Assembly (NCBI GenBank): GCA_017988355.1
Contig: JAGNRX010000012.1
Location: forward strand, 1 to 12,805
Direction: 5' to 3'
DNA: 12,805 bases
Source: Bacteroidales bacterium
Lineage (GTDB): Bacteria > Bacteroidota > Bacteroidia > Bacteroidales > P3
Below the pieces are notes generated by a model. The model worked only from the letters and a program-made list of their open reading frames with translations. It had not been told where the DNA came from and searched no databases. The position numbers and the translations under genes are program-made. Every line of letters starts with the position of its first letter. Position 1 is the first letter of the stretch. Positions 1-6,287 of the stretch are shown piece by piece.

Positions 1-705
1 TCTGACTTTATGGGAATAACATATCCAAACTTCTTTCCAAAACTAATTTTAGTAGTCCTTTCCTTGATTGGAATTATGAGTATCCCACTACTACTGACAC
101 CTCTAATCTCATCATTCTTCAACCCAATGGCAAATAGAGCAAAAGAAGGAGTTAAGATTAATTTTATCTATCCTGCATTATTTGGTACAGCTTTCCTATT
201 CCTATGGATTTGCCCTTCTTTCTATATAAATGAAGTCTCTATCTTAGTTGCATCAATCCTAAGCTTATTAGTCTTCTCGAATTATGTTGTTAATAAATAT
301 AAATTCATTTCCCTTTCAAGTGAGTATGTAGATAATGATAGGTTTAATATTAAATTCGGATATATCTCATTAATCATCACAAGCATTATCCTTATTACAA
401 TAAAGATTATTCTGAGTAATGGAATTATGCTAAGAAGTTCTGGATATAGGAGAGATCAGCTTGATGGAATATTCTACTCATCTCTAATTGGTGTTTTAGT
501 CCTATTCTTCTTGTCAATTATTATCTATTCTATTTTTTCAAAAAGGAAAAAGAGAGAAGAGTTTAATCAAGAAATGGCAGCTACTCTTGACAATATCGAA
601 CAGGAGACAATGGATATAAGTATGTTAGAAGGAACAAAATGGAGCAATATAGGCGAAAATATTAAGAAAGCCCAAAGCATGGAGGATAATAGGGACGAAG
701 AATAG
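1..705 (+). CDS. Multi-span membrane protein of unknown function, 5'-truncated by the window edge
   Basis: The frame is open from base 1 and the first ATG is at position 10, with no room for a promoter or ribosome binding site, so this is probably the C-terminal part of a longer protein. About five hydrophobic segments are visible, counted from the ATG at 10: roughly residues 10-35, 50-68, 74-92, 116-137 and 155-176. A basic stretch (KRKKRE) follows the last span, then a charged tail of about 50 residues rich in Glu, Asp, Asn and Met that should be cytoplasmic by the positive-inside rule. I do not recognise the family and see no catalytic motif. The gene converges on mreD with a 17-bp gap and no visible terminator hairpin. 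Reading frame and membrane topology are secure; function is unknown, and the true start lies outside the window unless ATG 10 is real. Confidence 0.7.
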   Translation, partial: SDFMGITYPNFFPKLILVVLSLIGIMSIPLLLTPLISSFFNPMANRAKEGVKINFIYPALFGTAFLFLWICPSFYINEVSILVASILSLLVFSNYVVNKYKFISLSSEYVDNDRFNIKFGYISLIITSIILITIKIILSNGIMLRSSGYRRDQLDGIFYSSLIGVLVLFFLSIIIYSIFSKRKKREEFNQEMAATLDNIEQETMDISMLEGTKWSNIGENIKKAQSMEDNRDEE

Positions 706-722
706 AATCTTAAACCCCCTAT

Positions 723-1235
723 CTATCTTTTTTGCTTAAAGAATAGGAAATCAAAAAGCAAGATAATAAGAATTGTAGATATAGAACTAAGAACAATTCT
801 GAATAGAGTTTTGAATATCTCAGCAAAACTAAATATCTCAAAAGTAAAGTAGAAGAAGTGGTGTATGAAAACTAATATTGCTAAATAAGGCAAGAAATTA
901 GATAAACCCATCTCGGCAATTGAAGGCCTAAGATTTGATTCAATCTCCTTCCCTGAGAAGAAAACATTAATAAATATAGGTCTAATAAAACCAATAAAGG
1001 TTAGGACAGCACAGTGAAGACCAATATATCCTGAAAACATATCCACAACAAAACCCATAGAGAAAGAAAGCATTAGGACAGCCCACTTAGGAGTGTTTGT
1101 TGGTAGCATAAGAATAAACCACACATAAATGAGTGGATTGACATAACCAACAAAGTGCATACCATTCAGAACGAAGACCTGAAAGGCCGCAATTAAGATA
1201 AAATGTAAAAATCCAAGTAAAATATCCTTATTCAT
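723..1235 (-). CDS. mreD: MreD, rod-shape-determining membrane protein
   Basis: 170-residue, very hydrophobic protein with five to six membrane segments and almost no soluble domain, the usual size and character of MreD. MreD belongs to the elongasome that links MreB filaments, MreC and the PBP2/RodA peptidoglycan synthase at the inner membrane. The segment around residues 60-75 (GFVVDMFSG, with Asp65 in a span) matches the conserved intramembrane region of the family. It is the second gene after mreC. Its ATG (1235-1233) overlaps the mreC stop codon by 8 nt, so the two should be co-transcribed and probably translationally coupled. The usual next genes, pbp2/mrdA and rodA, do not follow; instead an oppositely oriented membrane protein gene ends 17 bp away. 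Identity rests on hydrophobic pattern plus position after mreC. Confidence 0.88.
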   Translation of the reverse strand: MNKDILLGFLHFILIAAFQVFVLNGMHFVGYVNPLIYVWFILMLPTNTPKWAVLMLSFSMGFVVDMFSGYIGLHCAVLTFIGFIRPIFINVFFSGKEIESNLRPSIAEMGLSNFLPYLAILVFIHHFFYFTFEIFSFAEIFKTLFRIVLSSISTILIILLFDFLFFKQKR

Positions 1236-2058
1236 TCTTTATATCTTTTGTTAGTTTTTCTTGTTCCTCCTTAAAGAAGTTCTTCACAATATAAACATAC
1301 TCTAACTTATTATAATCAACAGAGAACTTAATATCCACAACGTAGAAACCAGTACCCTTATCTTTGTCAAATGTTGTTATCTTCCCAACCTTAATGCCCT
1401 CTGGAAAGTCTTGAGAGAAACCACTTGTTATAATAGTATCGCCCACTTTTAAAGGAATTGAAGAAGGAATGTCAATAAGCTTACCTTTTGAATAATCGCC
1501 ACCATCCCAAACCAAAGTACCTGAAATCTTTGTTCTTGCATTCTTAATATTTGGACGAGAATCTTGATGCAGCACACTCATAACCAGTGAAAAGTTCTGA
1601 GAAACATTAATAATTACCCCAACAATACCATCAGGACTAATAACTCCCATGTTTTTCTTAACCCCATGCAAAGTCCCCTTATTTAAGATAAAATAGTTAT
1701 TCCTCTTATTAATAGTTTTTTGAATAACCTTAGCATCAATATACTCATACTGTTGCTTATATATAGTGTCATTATATTGGAACGTCCTATGCTGATACTT
1801 CACATAAGAGCTTTCAATCTTACTCCTAAGCATAGCATTTTCTCTAACAAGCGCTTCATTTGAAGAACCTAAAGTAAAATAATGAGAGATATTCTGAGTA
1901 TGATTACTAACATTCCCAACAGTTTCATTAGCAAAAGCAGTGATAGCAGAGCCTTGGTAATAAGAGTTCTGACTAATAATAAAAATAGCAAACCCTTCAA
2001 GTAATATGAAGAGGAAAATATAATAATACCTTTTTAGAAACCGAATAAGATTGCGCAT
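1228..2058 (-). CDS. mreC: MreC, rod-shape-determining periplasmic protein
   Basis: 276 residues: a short basic cytoplasmic N-terminus, one membrane span at about residues 11-30, a helical region likely to be coiled coil at about 60-85 (NEALVRENAMLRSKIES), then the beta-rich periplasmic MreC domain. The domain signature is clear: NKGTLHGVKKNMGVI, PDGIVGVI, and FSLVMSVLHQDSR, followed by the second barrel with KVGDTIITSG and FPEGIKVGKI. MreC bridges MreB/MreD inside to the elongation penicillin-binding protein outside. The start is supported by a good Shine-Dalgarno AAGAAGG (2070-2064) five bases before ATG 2058. The gene is normally downstream of mreB; here it is first in its unit, divergent from a lipoprotein gene. 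A short C-terminal charged tail (KEEQEKL) extends past the domain. Confidence 0.95.
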   Translation of the reverse strand: MRNLIRFLKRYYYIFLFILLEGFAIFIISQNSYYQGSAITAFANETVGNVSNHTQNISHYFTLGSSNEALVRENAMLRSKIESSYVKYQHRTFQYNDTIYKQQYEYIDAKVIQKTINKRNNYFILNKGTLHGVKKNMGVISPDGIVGVIINVSQNFSLVMSVLHQDSRPNIKNARTKISGTLVWDGGDYSKGKLIDIPSSIPLKVGDTIITSGFSQDFPEGIKVGKITTFDKDKGTGFYVVDIKFSVDYNKLEYVYIVKNFFKEEQEKLTKDIKNE

Positions 2059-2076
2059 GTAAACCTTCTTTAATCT

Positions 2077-2085
2077 GCAAAAATA
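2077..2085 (-). promoter_or_regulatory. mreC: Predicted -7 element of the mreC promoter
   Basis: On the minus strand the sequence TATTTTTGC matches the Bacteroidota -7 element TAnnTTTG exactly, with the trailing C that is also common. It would place transcription start near 2071-2073 and give a leader of about 15 nt that just contains the AAGAAGG ribosome binding site. The -33 element is weak: at the expected distance only TTAT or TTTA is present rather than TTTG. The call rests on the -7 match and its position. Confidence 0.55.
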
Positions 2086-2094
2086 GGAAGAAAT

Positions 2095-2125
2095 TTTGTC
2101 ATAAATAAAAAAAGTATTAGTTTTG
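2095..2125 (+). promoter_or_regulatory. Bacteroidota-type promoter of the lipoprotein gene
   Basis: TTTG at 2095-2098, exactly 19 bp, then TAGTTTTG at 2118-2125 with a following C. This matches the Bacteroidota primary sigma factor consensus (TTTG, N19, TAnnTTTG) at every fixed position. Transcription would start near 2130, about 25 nt before ATG 2155. It is the best promoter in the window. It sits back to back with the mreC promoter, so the two RNA polymerase footprints must overlap. Confidence 0.8.
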
Positions 2126-2154
2126 CCTCAAATAAATCTTAAAATTACAAAATC

Positions 2155-2661
2155 ATGAAGAAAATCATTTTATCTTTAATGCTATTAGCTCCATTCTTTT
2201 TCTCTTCTTGCCAAGAAGCAGCAGAGTTAACAGGTTCTATGGAACTAACAATCGGAAATGAAACACATAGCTTTCCAGTAGCAACATTTCTTGTGCAAGG
2301 CGACAGAACAATAATAACATCAACAGACGTAGCTAACTCAGCAACAATAATTTTTAAAGGCAAAACCGCAAAGACCTACTCACTTGGAATTGGAGCTAAC
2401 CTAGAAGAAGTATTAGCAAACCTAAACAGTTTAGATAATGCAGAAAATGTAATAATCTATTACCCAACAGGAGCAGTTGATGACTCATATATCTCAATAT
2501 ACGGAACCCTACAAGTAACAGAATACACAGACAAAAAAGTTGTTGGAACCTTCACCGGATTTGGAATAACCAAAAAACAAGCAACAGAAGGAGTTGTAGA
2601 TATCATTACCTCACAAAAGAAAGCTATTACAGGAAAATTTACAGCAAAAGCAGTGAACTAA
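2155..2661 (+). CDS. Small secreted lipoprotein, beta-rich, function unknown
   Basis: 168 residues. It opens with a short basic n-region (MKK), a hydrophobic core and a lipobox-like SSC with Cys19, so it should be processed by signal peptidase II and lipidated. The residues after Cys (Gln-Glu-Ala-Ala-Glu) are partly acidic, which is suggestive of but not a clean match to the Bacteroidota surface-export signal. The mature part alternates short strands (GSMELTIGN, NVIIYYPTG, KVVGTFTGFGI, ITGKFTAKAV) and ends on a strand. This resembles the small beta-sandwich lipoproteins of Bacteroidota in which a GTF-G segment and a final GKF segment close the domain (DUF6252-like). That family name is from memory and not certain. 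No catalytic residues are seen. The gene is monocistronic, with its own promoter at 2095-2125 and terminator at 2689-2722. ATG 2155 has no Shine-Dalgarno, only an A-rich leader. Confidence 0.85.
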   Translation: MKKIILSLMLLAPFFFSSCQEAAELTGSMELTIGNETHSFPVATFLVQGDRTIITSTDVANSATIIFKGKTAKTYSLGIGANLEEVLANLNSLDNAENVIIYYPTGAVDDSYISIYGTLQVTEYTDKKVVGTFTGFGITKKQATEGVVDIITSQKKAITGKFTAKAVN

Positions 2662-2688
2662 GAAATTTAAGCAAAACTTAATCATATC

Positions 2689-2722
2689 AAAAGAGCTAAG
2701 CATTTATTTGTTTAGCTCTTTT
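2689..2722 (+). terminator. Rho-independent terminator after the lipoprotein gene
   Basis: A perfect 11-bp inverted repeat, AAAAGAGCTAA at 2689-2699 and TTAGCTCTTTT at 2712-2722, with a 12-nt loop and a T-rich tail (TTTTTCTTT). It lies 27 bp after the lipoprotein stop codon. Because the left arm starts with an A run, it could also act on transcripts coming leftward, although the methyltransferase gene ends about 450 bp away. Confidence 0.85.
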
Positions 2723-2920
2723 TCTTTAGTAAATCTTAGTATCAAAATCCATAACCCCAATCCTAAAAACTGTAAACCAAAATCAGAACGATATAAAACA
2801 AATGTAAACTATATTTAGTCTTAATTCCAAAACTGCCAATCAAGCTTAGGATTCCTTAAAAATACTGTCTTAAATTTCTAAAATGCTATCATAGTCTTCC
2901 AAATCTTTACTTTCATAACG
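2723..2920. other. Gene-free AT-rich spacer, nothing identified
   Basis: No reading frame with coding character, no RNA gene and no strong hairpin is visible here on either strand. The only local symmetry is a short imperfect palindrome around AGGATTCCT. It separates the lipoprotein terminator from the repeat array at 2921. Confidence 0.5.
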
Positions 2921-3025
2921 CTCTATTGCCAATATAAAGAAAGTATGTTGGCAACATAGCGCCTCTTCATTGCCAATGCAGAGCTGTTCCATTGCCAATG
3001 AAGAAGCTCTCCATTGGCAATAGAG
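2921..3025. repeat. Five-unit 22-bp interspersed palindromic array with 13-bp terminal inverted repeats
   Basis: Five 9-bp cores occur at 2925-2933, 2947-2955, 2969-2977, 2991-2999 and 3013-3021, so every start-to-start distance is exactly 22 bp. The cores read ATTGCCAAT, GTTGGCAAC, ATTGCCAAT, ATTGCCAAT and ATTGGCAAT: each is a 4+1+4 palindrome, and only core 2 differs at its edges. The 13-bp linkers are not conserved except that three end in a pyrimidine-rich run (CTCTTC, TGTTCC, CTCTCC). The whole block is bounded by a perfect 13-bp inverted repeat, CTCTATTGCCAAT at 2921-2933 and its complement at 3013-3025. Core 4 sits at the centre of a 31-nt hairpin (2980-3010) in which 12 of 15 positions form Watson-Crick pairs. 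No cas genes are near, and the linkers are too short for CRISPR spacers. It may be a minisatellite or MITE-like element related to tandem-repeat elements of other Bacteroidales. Confidence 0.85.
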
Positions 3026-3120
3026 ATTCATCCAATCAAAGAAAGAAATCTCTAAAGCCTGATAATAAAAGATTTATGCTTGATTATTTCAGTATATTTT
3101 AGCTGTTGGTAATTTGGGGT

Positions 3121-3137
3121 ATTTGCATAATGCAAAT
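3121..3137. repeat. 17-bp palindrome ATTTGCAT-A-ATGCAAAT
   Basis: Two perfect 8-bp arms around a single A, located 36 bp past the methyltransferase stop codon. It is not followed by a T run on either strand (ACCCC follows on the minus strand), so it is a poor intrinsic terminator. A nearly identical palindrome occurs at 10459-10474. A role as a protein binding site or element boundary is possible but unsupported. Confidence 0.6.
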
Positions 3138-3172
3138 CTTATATAAAGGGGGGTAAATTATCGCAGTAATTA

Positions 3173-4942
3173 TTAAACAAACATTGATATTTGTGTCTCC
3201 TGTTTTGGACTCATTTTGTCAAGGAACTCGCTCCATTTTGAAGAGTCAATGTTTAATGAGTATTTATTGTTTAAGATAAGAATTTGTTTGTCAATTTCTT
3301 GTTTGGGAATTAGTTGAGCAATTTTATATAAGTCTAATCGCATTAATAATTCTTTTGTGAAAACTCTTTTTGCATCAGCAAAGGTAATAGATTTTAAAAA
3401 CTCCTCGGTTATTTTTGAGTTTAATAGAATTATTGAATAAACAGCAAATTCGATATTTTCAAATCCTATAAAATAACAAGTATCATCTAACATAACAGGC
3501 TTGCCATTTTGAGGTAATACAAGTGTAAAATGATAAGTTTTATATAAGCCTGAAATCGCTACTTTATAGGGTTTAAATGAATAGTCTCCAATGCCGAAAA
3601 TAGAAAACATTGGTTTGCCTATATAAATACTAGATTTCCTATCCATAAATCTGCTTAAATTACTATTTAGATAATCATAAGTTTTAGGATATAGTTCTTT
3701 TATATAGTTAGTTGCTTGACCTACCTTTTTTTGTGTTACAATTGTGTATTTTCGTGTTTCCTTAATTACAGTATTCTTTAAATCTGAACTTTTTAAAAGC
3801 CCAAAGACCAAGTCCTGCTCAATAAAAACATCTTGAGATAGATTATTAATAAAGTGAGAGTTTAGTTTCTCAAGTTCCATTATTGCAGTACAGTCATGTT
3901 TTATCCCTTGTCGCCATATAAATGGGCAGATATTGTCAATTTGACTTGTTTCTATATAATTATCAATATTAGAAACGAATTTAGAGCTTAGCCAGCCAAA
4001 TTTCAATTTGTGCTTAATGGTATAGAAATCAAATTCTTCACAGTCAAAGGTTGGTTCTGCATTTAATTTACAATAGAGTAAAGAGGCTTCAACAGAGACA
4101 TTGAATTCTTTTTTACTATCAATATTGTATTTTTCTAGTTGTTTGATTTGAAACTTCTTTGATTTCTGTTCAAAGACTATGTTCTTAATAACGGAGTTCT
4201 TAACTAAAAGCGATAAAGTCCCATTATGGGTTTGAAATGCTTCAAGTAACATAATGATAATGTATTCAGCGATATCAAAATTCCCTTTACCTGTTATTGC
4301 ATCTAAGCCATTTTGATTTTTAAAGTTCTGTTTTTTTGGTAGGTTTGTAGAATTAAGGCTGCCTAATTTTGAGTTTGTAACCCAAGGTGGATTGCCGATT
4401 ATTAGTAGGTCGTCTTTCGGAAACTGCTTTGATATTTTATGGAAGTCAAAATCAAAAACGCTTAGATGTATTATTGTAATCTCTGGTTTATTTGAGTTTA
4501 AGTTTGATAGAAAGAAGTCAAGAATATTAAATTTTGTTTCCCAAACGTATGGTTTATAAACTTCTATTCCAATAATAGTTTTAATTTCTTTAAAGATTCC
4601 CAATGATGCAATTATGAAATTACCCTTACCGCAGGTTGGTTCAATAAGTAGTTTAGGTGAAGTCCCTTTTGTGGATAAGCTTTCAGTTACTTGTTTTGCT
4701 AAATTTTCATTTGTTTGAAAGTCACCATACTCTTCTCTGTCTGGTTCTTCTAATAAATTTTCATTTGTTTCTTCTAATAAGTTTAGTACAGAGGTAAAGT
4801 CATCAGAATTAGGGAAAAAGTATTTTATACCACAAACATCAACCAGTTTTTGGTTTGCTAATTCAAAAGAACTAATGTTTCTCAACGTTTCTTTTAAGAA
4901 AACTGATGCCTTATAGGAGATGCTTGCGTCAAATATCTTCAT
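3173..4942 (-). CDS. Type II DNA adenine-N6 methyltransferase of a restriction-modification system
   Basis: 589 residues. The motif order fits a gamma-type N6-adenine methyltransferase. A motif X-like YGDFQTN lies at 72-78. The AdoMet-binding motif I is EPTCGKGNFI at 101-110, and acidic motif II is IGIEVYK at 124-130. The catalytic motif IV is GNPPW at 183-187. A helix with LVKNSV at about 246-251 probably closes the catalytic domain. The C-terminal half, from about residue 340, has no methyltransferase motif and holds conserved-looking segments (FIWRQGIKHDC, RKSSIYIGKP, FSIFGIGDYSF, LDDTCYFIG); it is the likely target-recognition domain. Its job is to methylate one adenine per strand in the site cut by the partner endonuclease. 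ATG 4942 shares one base with the endonuclease stop codon (TAATG), so translation should be coupled. Recognition site cannot be read from the sequence. No intrinsic terminator follows. Confidence 0.88.
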   Translation of the reverse strand: MKIFDASISYKASVFLKETLRNISSFELANQKLVDVCGIKYFFPNSDDFTSVLNLLEETNENLLEEPDREEYGDFQTNENLAKQVTESLSTKGTSPKLLIEPTCGKGNFIIASLGIFKEIKTIIGIEVYKPYVWETKFNILDFFLSNLNSNKPEITIIHLSVFDFDFHKISKQFPKDDLLIIGNPPWVTNSKLGSLNSTNLPKKQNFKNQNGLDAITGKGNFDIAEYIIIMLLEAFQTHNGTLSLLVKNSVIKNIVFEQKSKKFQIKQLEKYNIDSKKEFNVSVEASLLYCKLNAEPTFDCEEFDFYTIKHKLKFGWLSSKFVSNIDNYIETSQIDNICPFIWRQGIKHDCTAIMELEKLNSHFINNLSQDVFIEQDLVFGLLKSSDLKNTVIKETRKYTIVTQKKVGQATNYIKELYPKTYDYLNSNLSRFMDRKSSIYIGKPMFSIFGIGDYSFKPYKVAISGLYKTYHFTLVLPQNGKPVMLDDTCYFIGFENIEFAVYSIILLNSKITEEFLKSITFADAKRVFTKELLMRLDLYKIAQLIPKQEIDKQILILNNKYSLNIDSSKWSEFLDKMSPKQETQISMFV

Positions 4943-5616
4943 TATTTTATCATCTTATCAATGACTTTATATATTCCAGAAACCTTTTCACTTAATGTTA
5001 CTATTCTTTGATATTGCAATCTCCATTGTAAGGCATTTGAAATTGTTAAATACCCTTGTTCAGGTGGTGATTCTAATATTAGTTCTGCCAATCGAGTTAA
5101 TGAAATCTCATCAGCAGGTATGTGTTTATCATTTAAATATGACACAATATCCTCACAATTAGCTTTATCTCTAACCATTTCTCGCAATCTATAAGTTGTA
5201 GTGTAGTCAGCAGTTCTTTCTTTTGAAATAAATGAGCAACTTATAAAATTTAATGACGCAGTCTTTGTTTTTGGATCATCTATTTTATCATATACAAAGA
5301 CAAGTAGATTATATCCAAGACCAAAAATCTTTTGCTTTGCATCTTTAAAAGGACAAGAAGATTGAGGTTGTTTTATAGATGTAACCTTTATATCAGTTAA
5401 TATGTCTTCTGCTGGCAAATCAATTCCAATAGCAGAGGATCCAATTAAGGTTTCGTATTTTTGATTTAATTGGTTTTGAAACTTATGCTCTATATGAGTT
5501 CCTAATGCTTTCCCATCAGTAATACCAAAAAGAGTGGCATTCATAATTTTAGATTCATTAATACAGAAATCCTTAGCTTCTGCAATTAATCTTTCAATTG
5601 TTAGTTTCTCCTTCAT
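4942..5616 (-). CDS. Putative type II restriction endonuclease, PD-(D/E)XK fold
   Basis: 224 residues. A PD-(D/E)XK-like catalytic centre is visible: Glu43 in the helix THIEHKF (40-46), Asp66 in GIDLP (64-68), and Asp75-Ile-Lys77 in TDIKVTS (74-80). The metal-binding Asp is followed eight residues later by D-x-K, a common spacing in this fold. Next comes QPQSSCPF (83-90), then a hydrophobic strand GYNLLVFVYDK (101-111) typical of the core sheet. The C-terminal third is helical and ends in a basic tail. Genomic position, size and fold together support the restriction subunit of a type II system. I do not recognise a named prototype, so the cleavage site is unknown. The gene lies upstream of its methyltransferase, and no controller (C) gene is seen. 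ATG 5616 has no clear Shine-Dalgarno. Confidence 0.78.
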   Translation of the reverse strand: MKEKLTIERLIAEAKDFCINESKIMNATLFGITDGKALGTHIEHKFQNQLNQKYETLIGSSAIGIDLPAEDILTDIKVTSIKQPQSSCPFKDAKQKIFGLGYNLLVFVYDKIDDPKTKTASLNFISCSFISKERTADYTTTYRLREMVRDKANCEDIVSYLNDKHIPADEISLTRLAELILESPPEQGYLTISNALQWRLQYQRIVTLSEKVSGIYKVIDKMIK

Positions 5617-5636
5617 TCTTTAAATTATTTATTCGA

Positions 5637-5644
5637 CAAATTTA
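5637..5644 (-). promoter_or_regulatory. Possible -7 element for the restriction-modification operon
   Basis: The minus strand reads TAAATTTG, an exact match to TAnnTTTG, ending 20 nt before the endonuclease ATG. No TTTG is found at the -33 position. It is the only -7 match in the 215-bp gap upstream of the endonuclease gene. The rest of that gap (5645-5770) shows no reading frame or strong hairpin. Confidence 0.4.
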
Positions 5645-5770
5645 GTCATTTTTTTCTAATTCAGACTTCCCCTAAATTTCGCATAAGTCATAACAAATAA
5701 GACTATGAACATTTTTTGGTTTAAATCAGCTTAATTAATTTGCATTTCAATAGTATTTATCACTTAAAGA

Positions 5771-5806
5771 AAATAAAAAAGGCTACCATTATTAAGTGGT
5801 AGCCTT
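5771..5806 (-). terminator. Rho-independent terminator of the lepA-yqeY operon
   Basis: A perfect 10-bp stem (AAGGCTACCA at 5779-5788 and TGGTAGCCTT at 5797-5806) with an 8-nt loop. On the minus strand it is followed directly by TTTTTTATTTT. It begins 25 bp after the yqeY stop codon and separates this operon from the restriction-modification genes downstream. Confidence 0.92.
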
Positions 5807-5831
5807 GGTTTGAGGTTTTGGGATAAATCTA

Positions 5832-6287
5832 TTATCCTAATAGTTCTTTTATTATTTGGGATACTACTTTGTTATCGGCTTTGCCTGCGAATTGTTTTTG
5901 TGCTGCTCCCATAACTCTGCCCATATCTTTTGGGGATGTGATGCCAAGGCCTTTGATTATGGCTTGGAGTGTTTGGCGTATTTCTGCTTCACTTAGTTGT
6001 TGAGGTAGGTACTTTTCGATTATTGCGGCTTGAGATATCTCTACATCGTAAAGTTCTTGGCGATTCTGCTCTTTATAGGTTAAGGCCGCTTCTTTTCTTT
6101 GCTTAACAAGGCGTTGGAGGGTTTGAATTTCTTCTTGCTCTGACACTTCTGTTCCGCTCTTACTTGTTTTGATAAGTAAGATTGCTGCTTTAACGGCTCT
6201 TAGGGAATCTAATTTTTCTCTGTCTTTTGCTAACATTGCTGTTTTTATGTCAGCATTTATTCTTTCTTCTAAACTCATATTACTCAT
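5832..6287 (-). CDS. yqeY: YqeY/GatB-like domain protein
   Basis: 151 residues, the normal length of stand-alone YqeY proteins, which share the helical tail domain of the GatB subunit of tRNA-dependent amidotransferase. The family pattern is clear: an N-terminal helix with the LRAVKAAI-type segment, a central basic QRKEAALTYKEQNR helix, YLPQQLSEAEI, and the C-terminal SPKDMGRVMGA segment near residue 120. The biochemical role of stand-alone YqeY is not firmly established; a tRNA-related role is inferred from the GatB domain. Two starts are possible. ATG 6287 overlaps the HATPase gene by 8 nt and lies 3 nt after AGGAG; ATG 6278, three codons later, lies 12 nt after AGGAG and 1 nt past that gene's stop codon. 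The protein would be 151 or 148 residues. It is the last gene before the terminator at 5771-5806. Confidence 0.92.
   Translation of the reverse strand: MSNMSLEERINADIKTAMLAKDREKLDSLRAVKAAILLIKTSKSGTEVSEQEEIQTLQRLVKQRKEAALTYKEQNRQELYDVEISQAAIIEKYLPQQLSEAEIRQTLQAIIKGLGITSPKDMGRVMGAAQKQFAGKADNKVVSQIIKELLG

Noticed and set aside
2145..2363. 72-codon minus-strand frame over the lipoprotein gene
   Set aside because: Antisense shadow of a gene with signal peptide, promoter and terminator; no leader or family similarity.
2921..3025. CRISPR array
   Set aside because: The conserved part is only 9 bp and the variable part 13 bp, both far too short; cores occur in both central-base forms, and no cas genes are near.
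3121..3137. Terminator for the methyltransferase gene
   Set aside because: The palindrome has essentially no loop and is followed by ACCCC rather than a T run on the minus strand.
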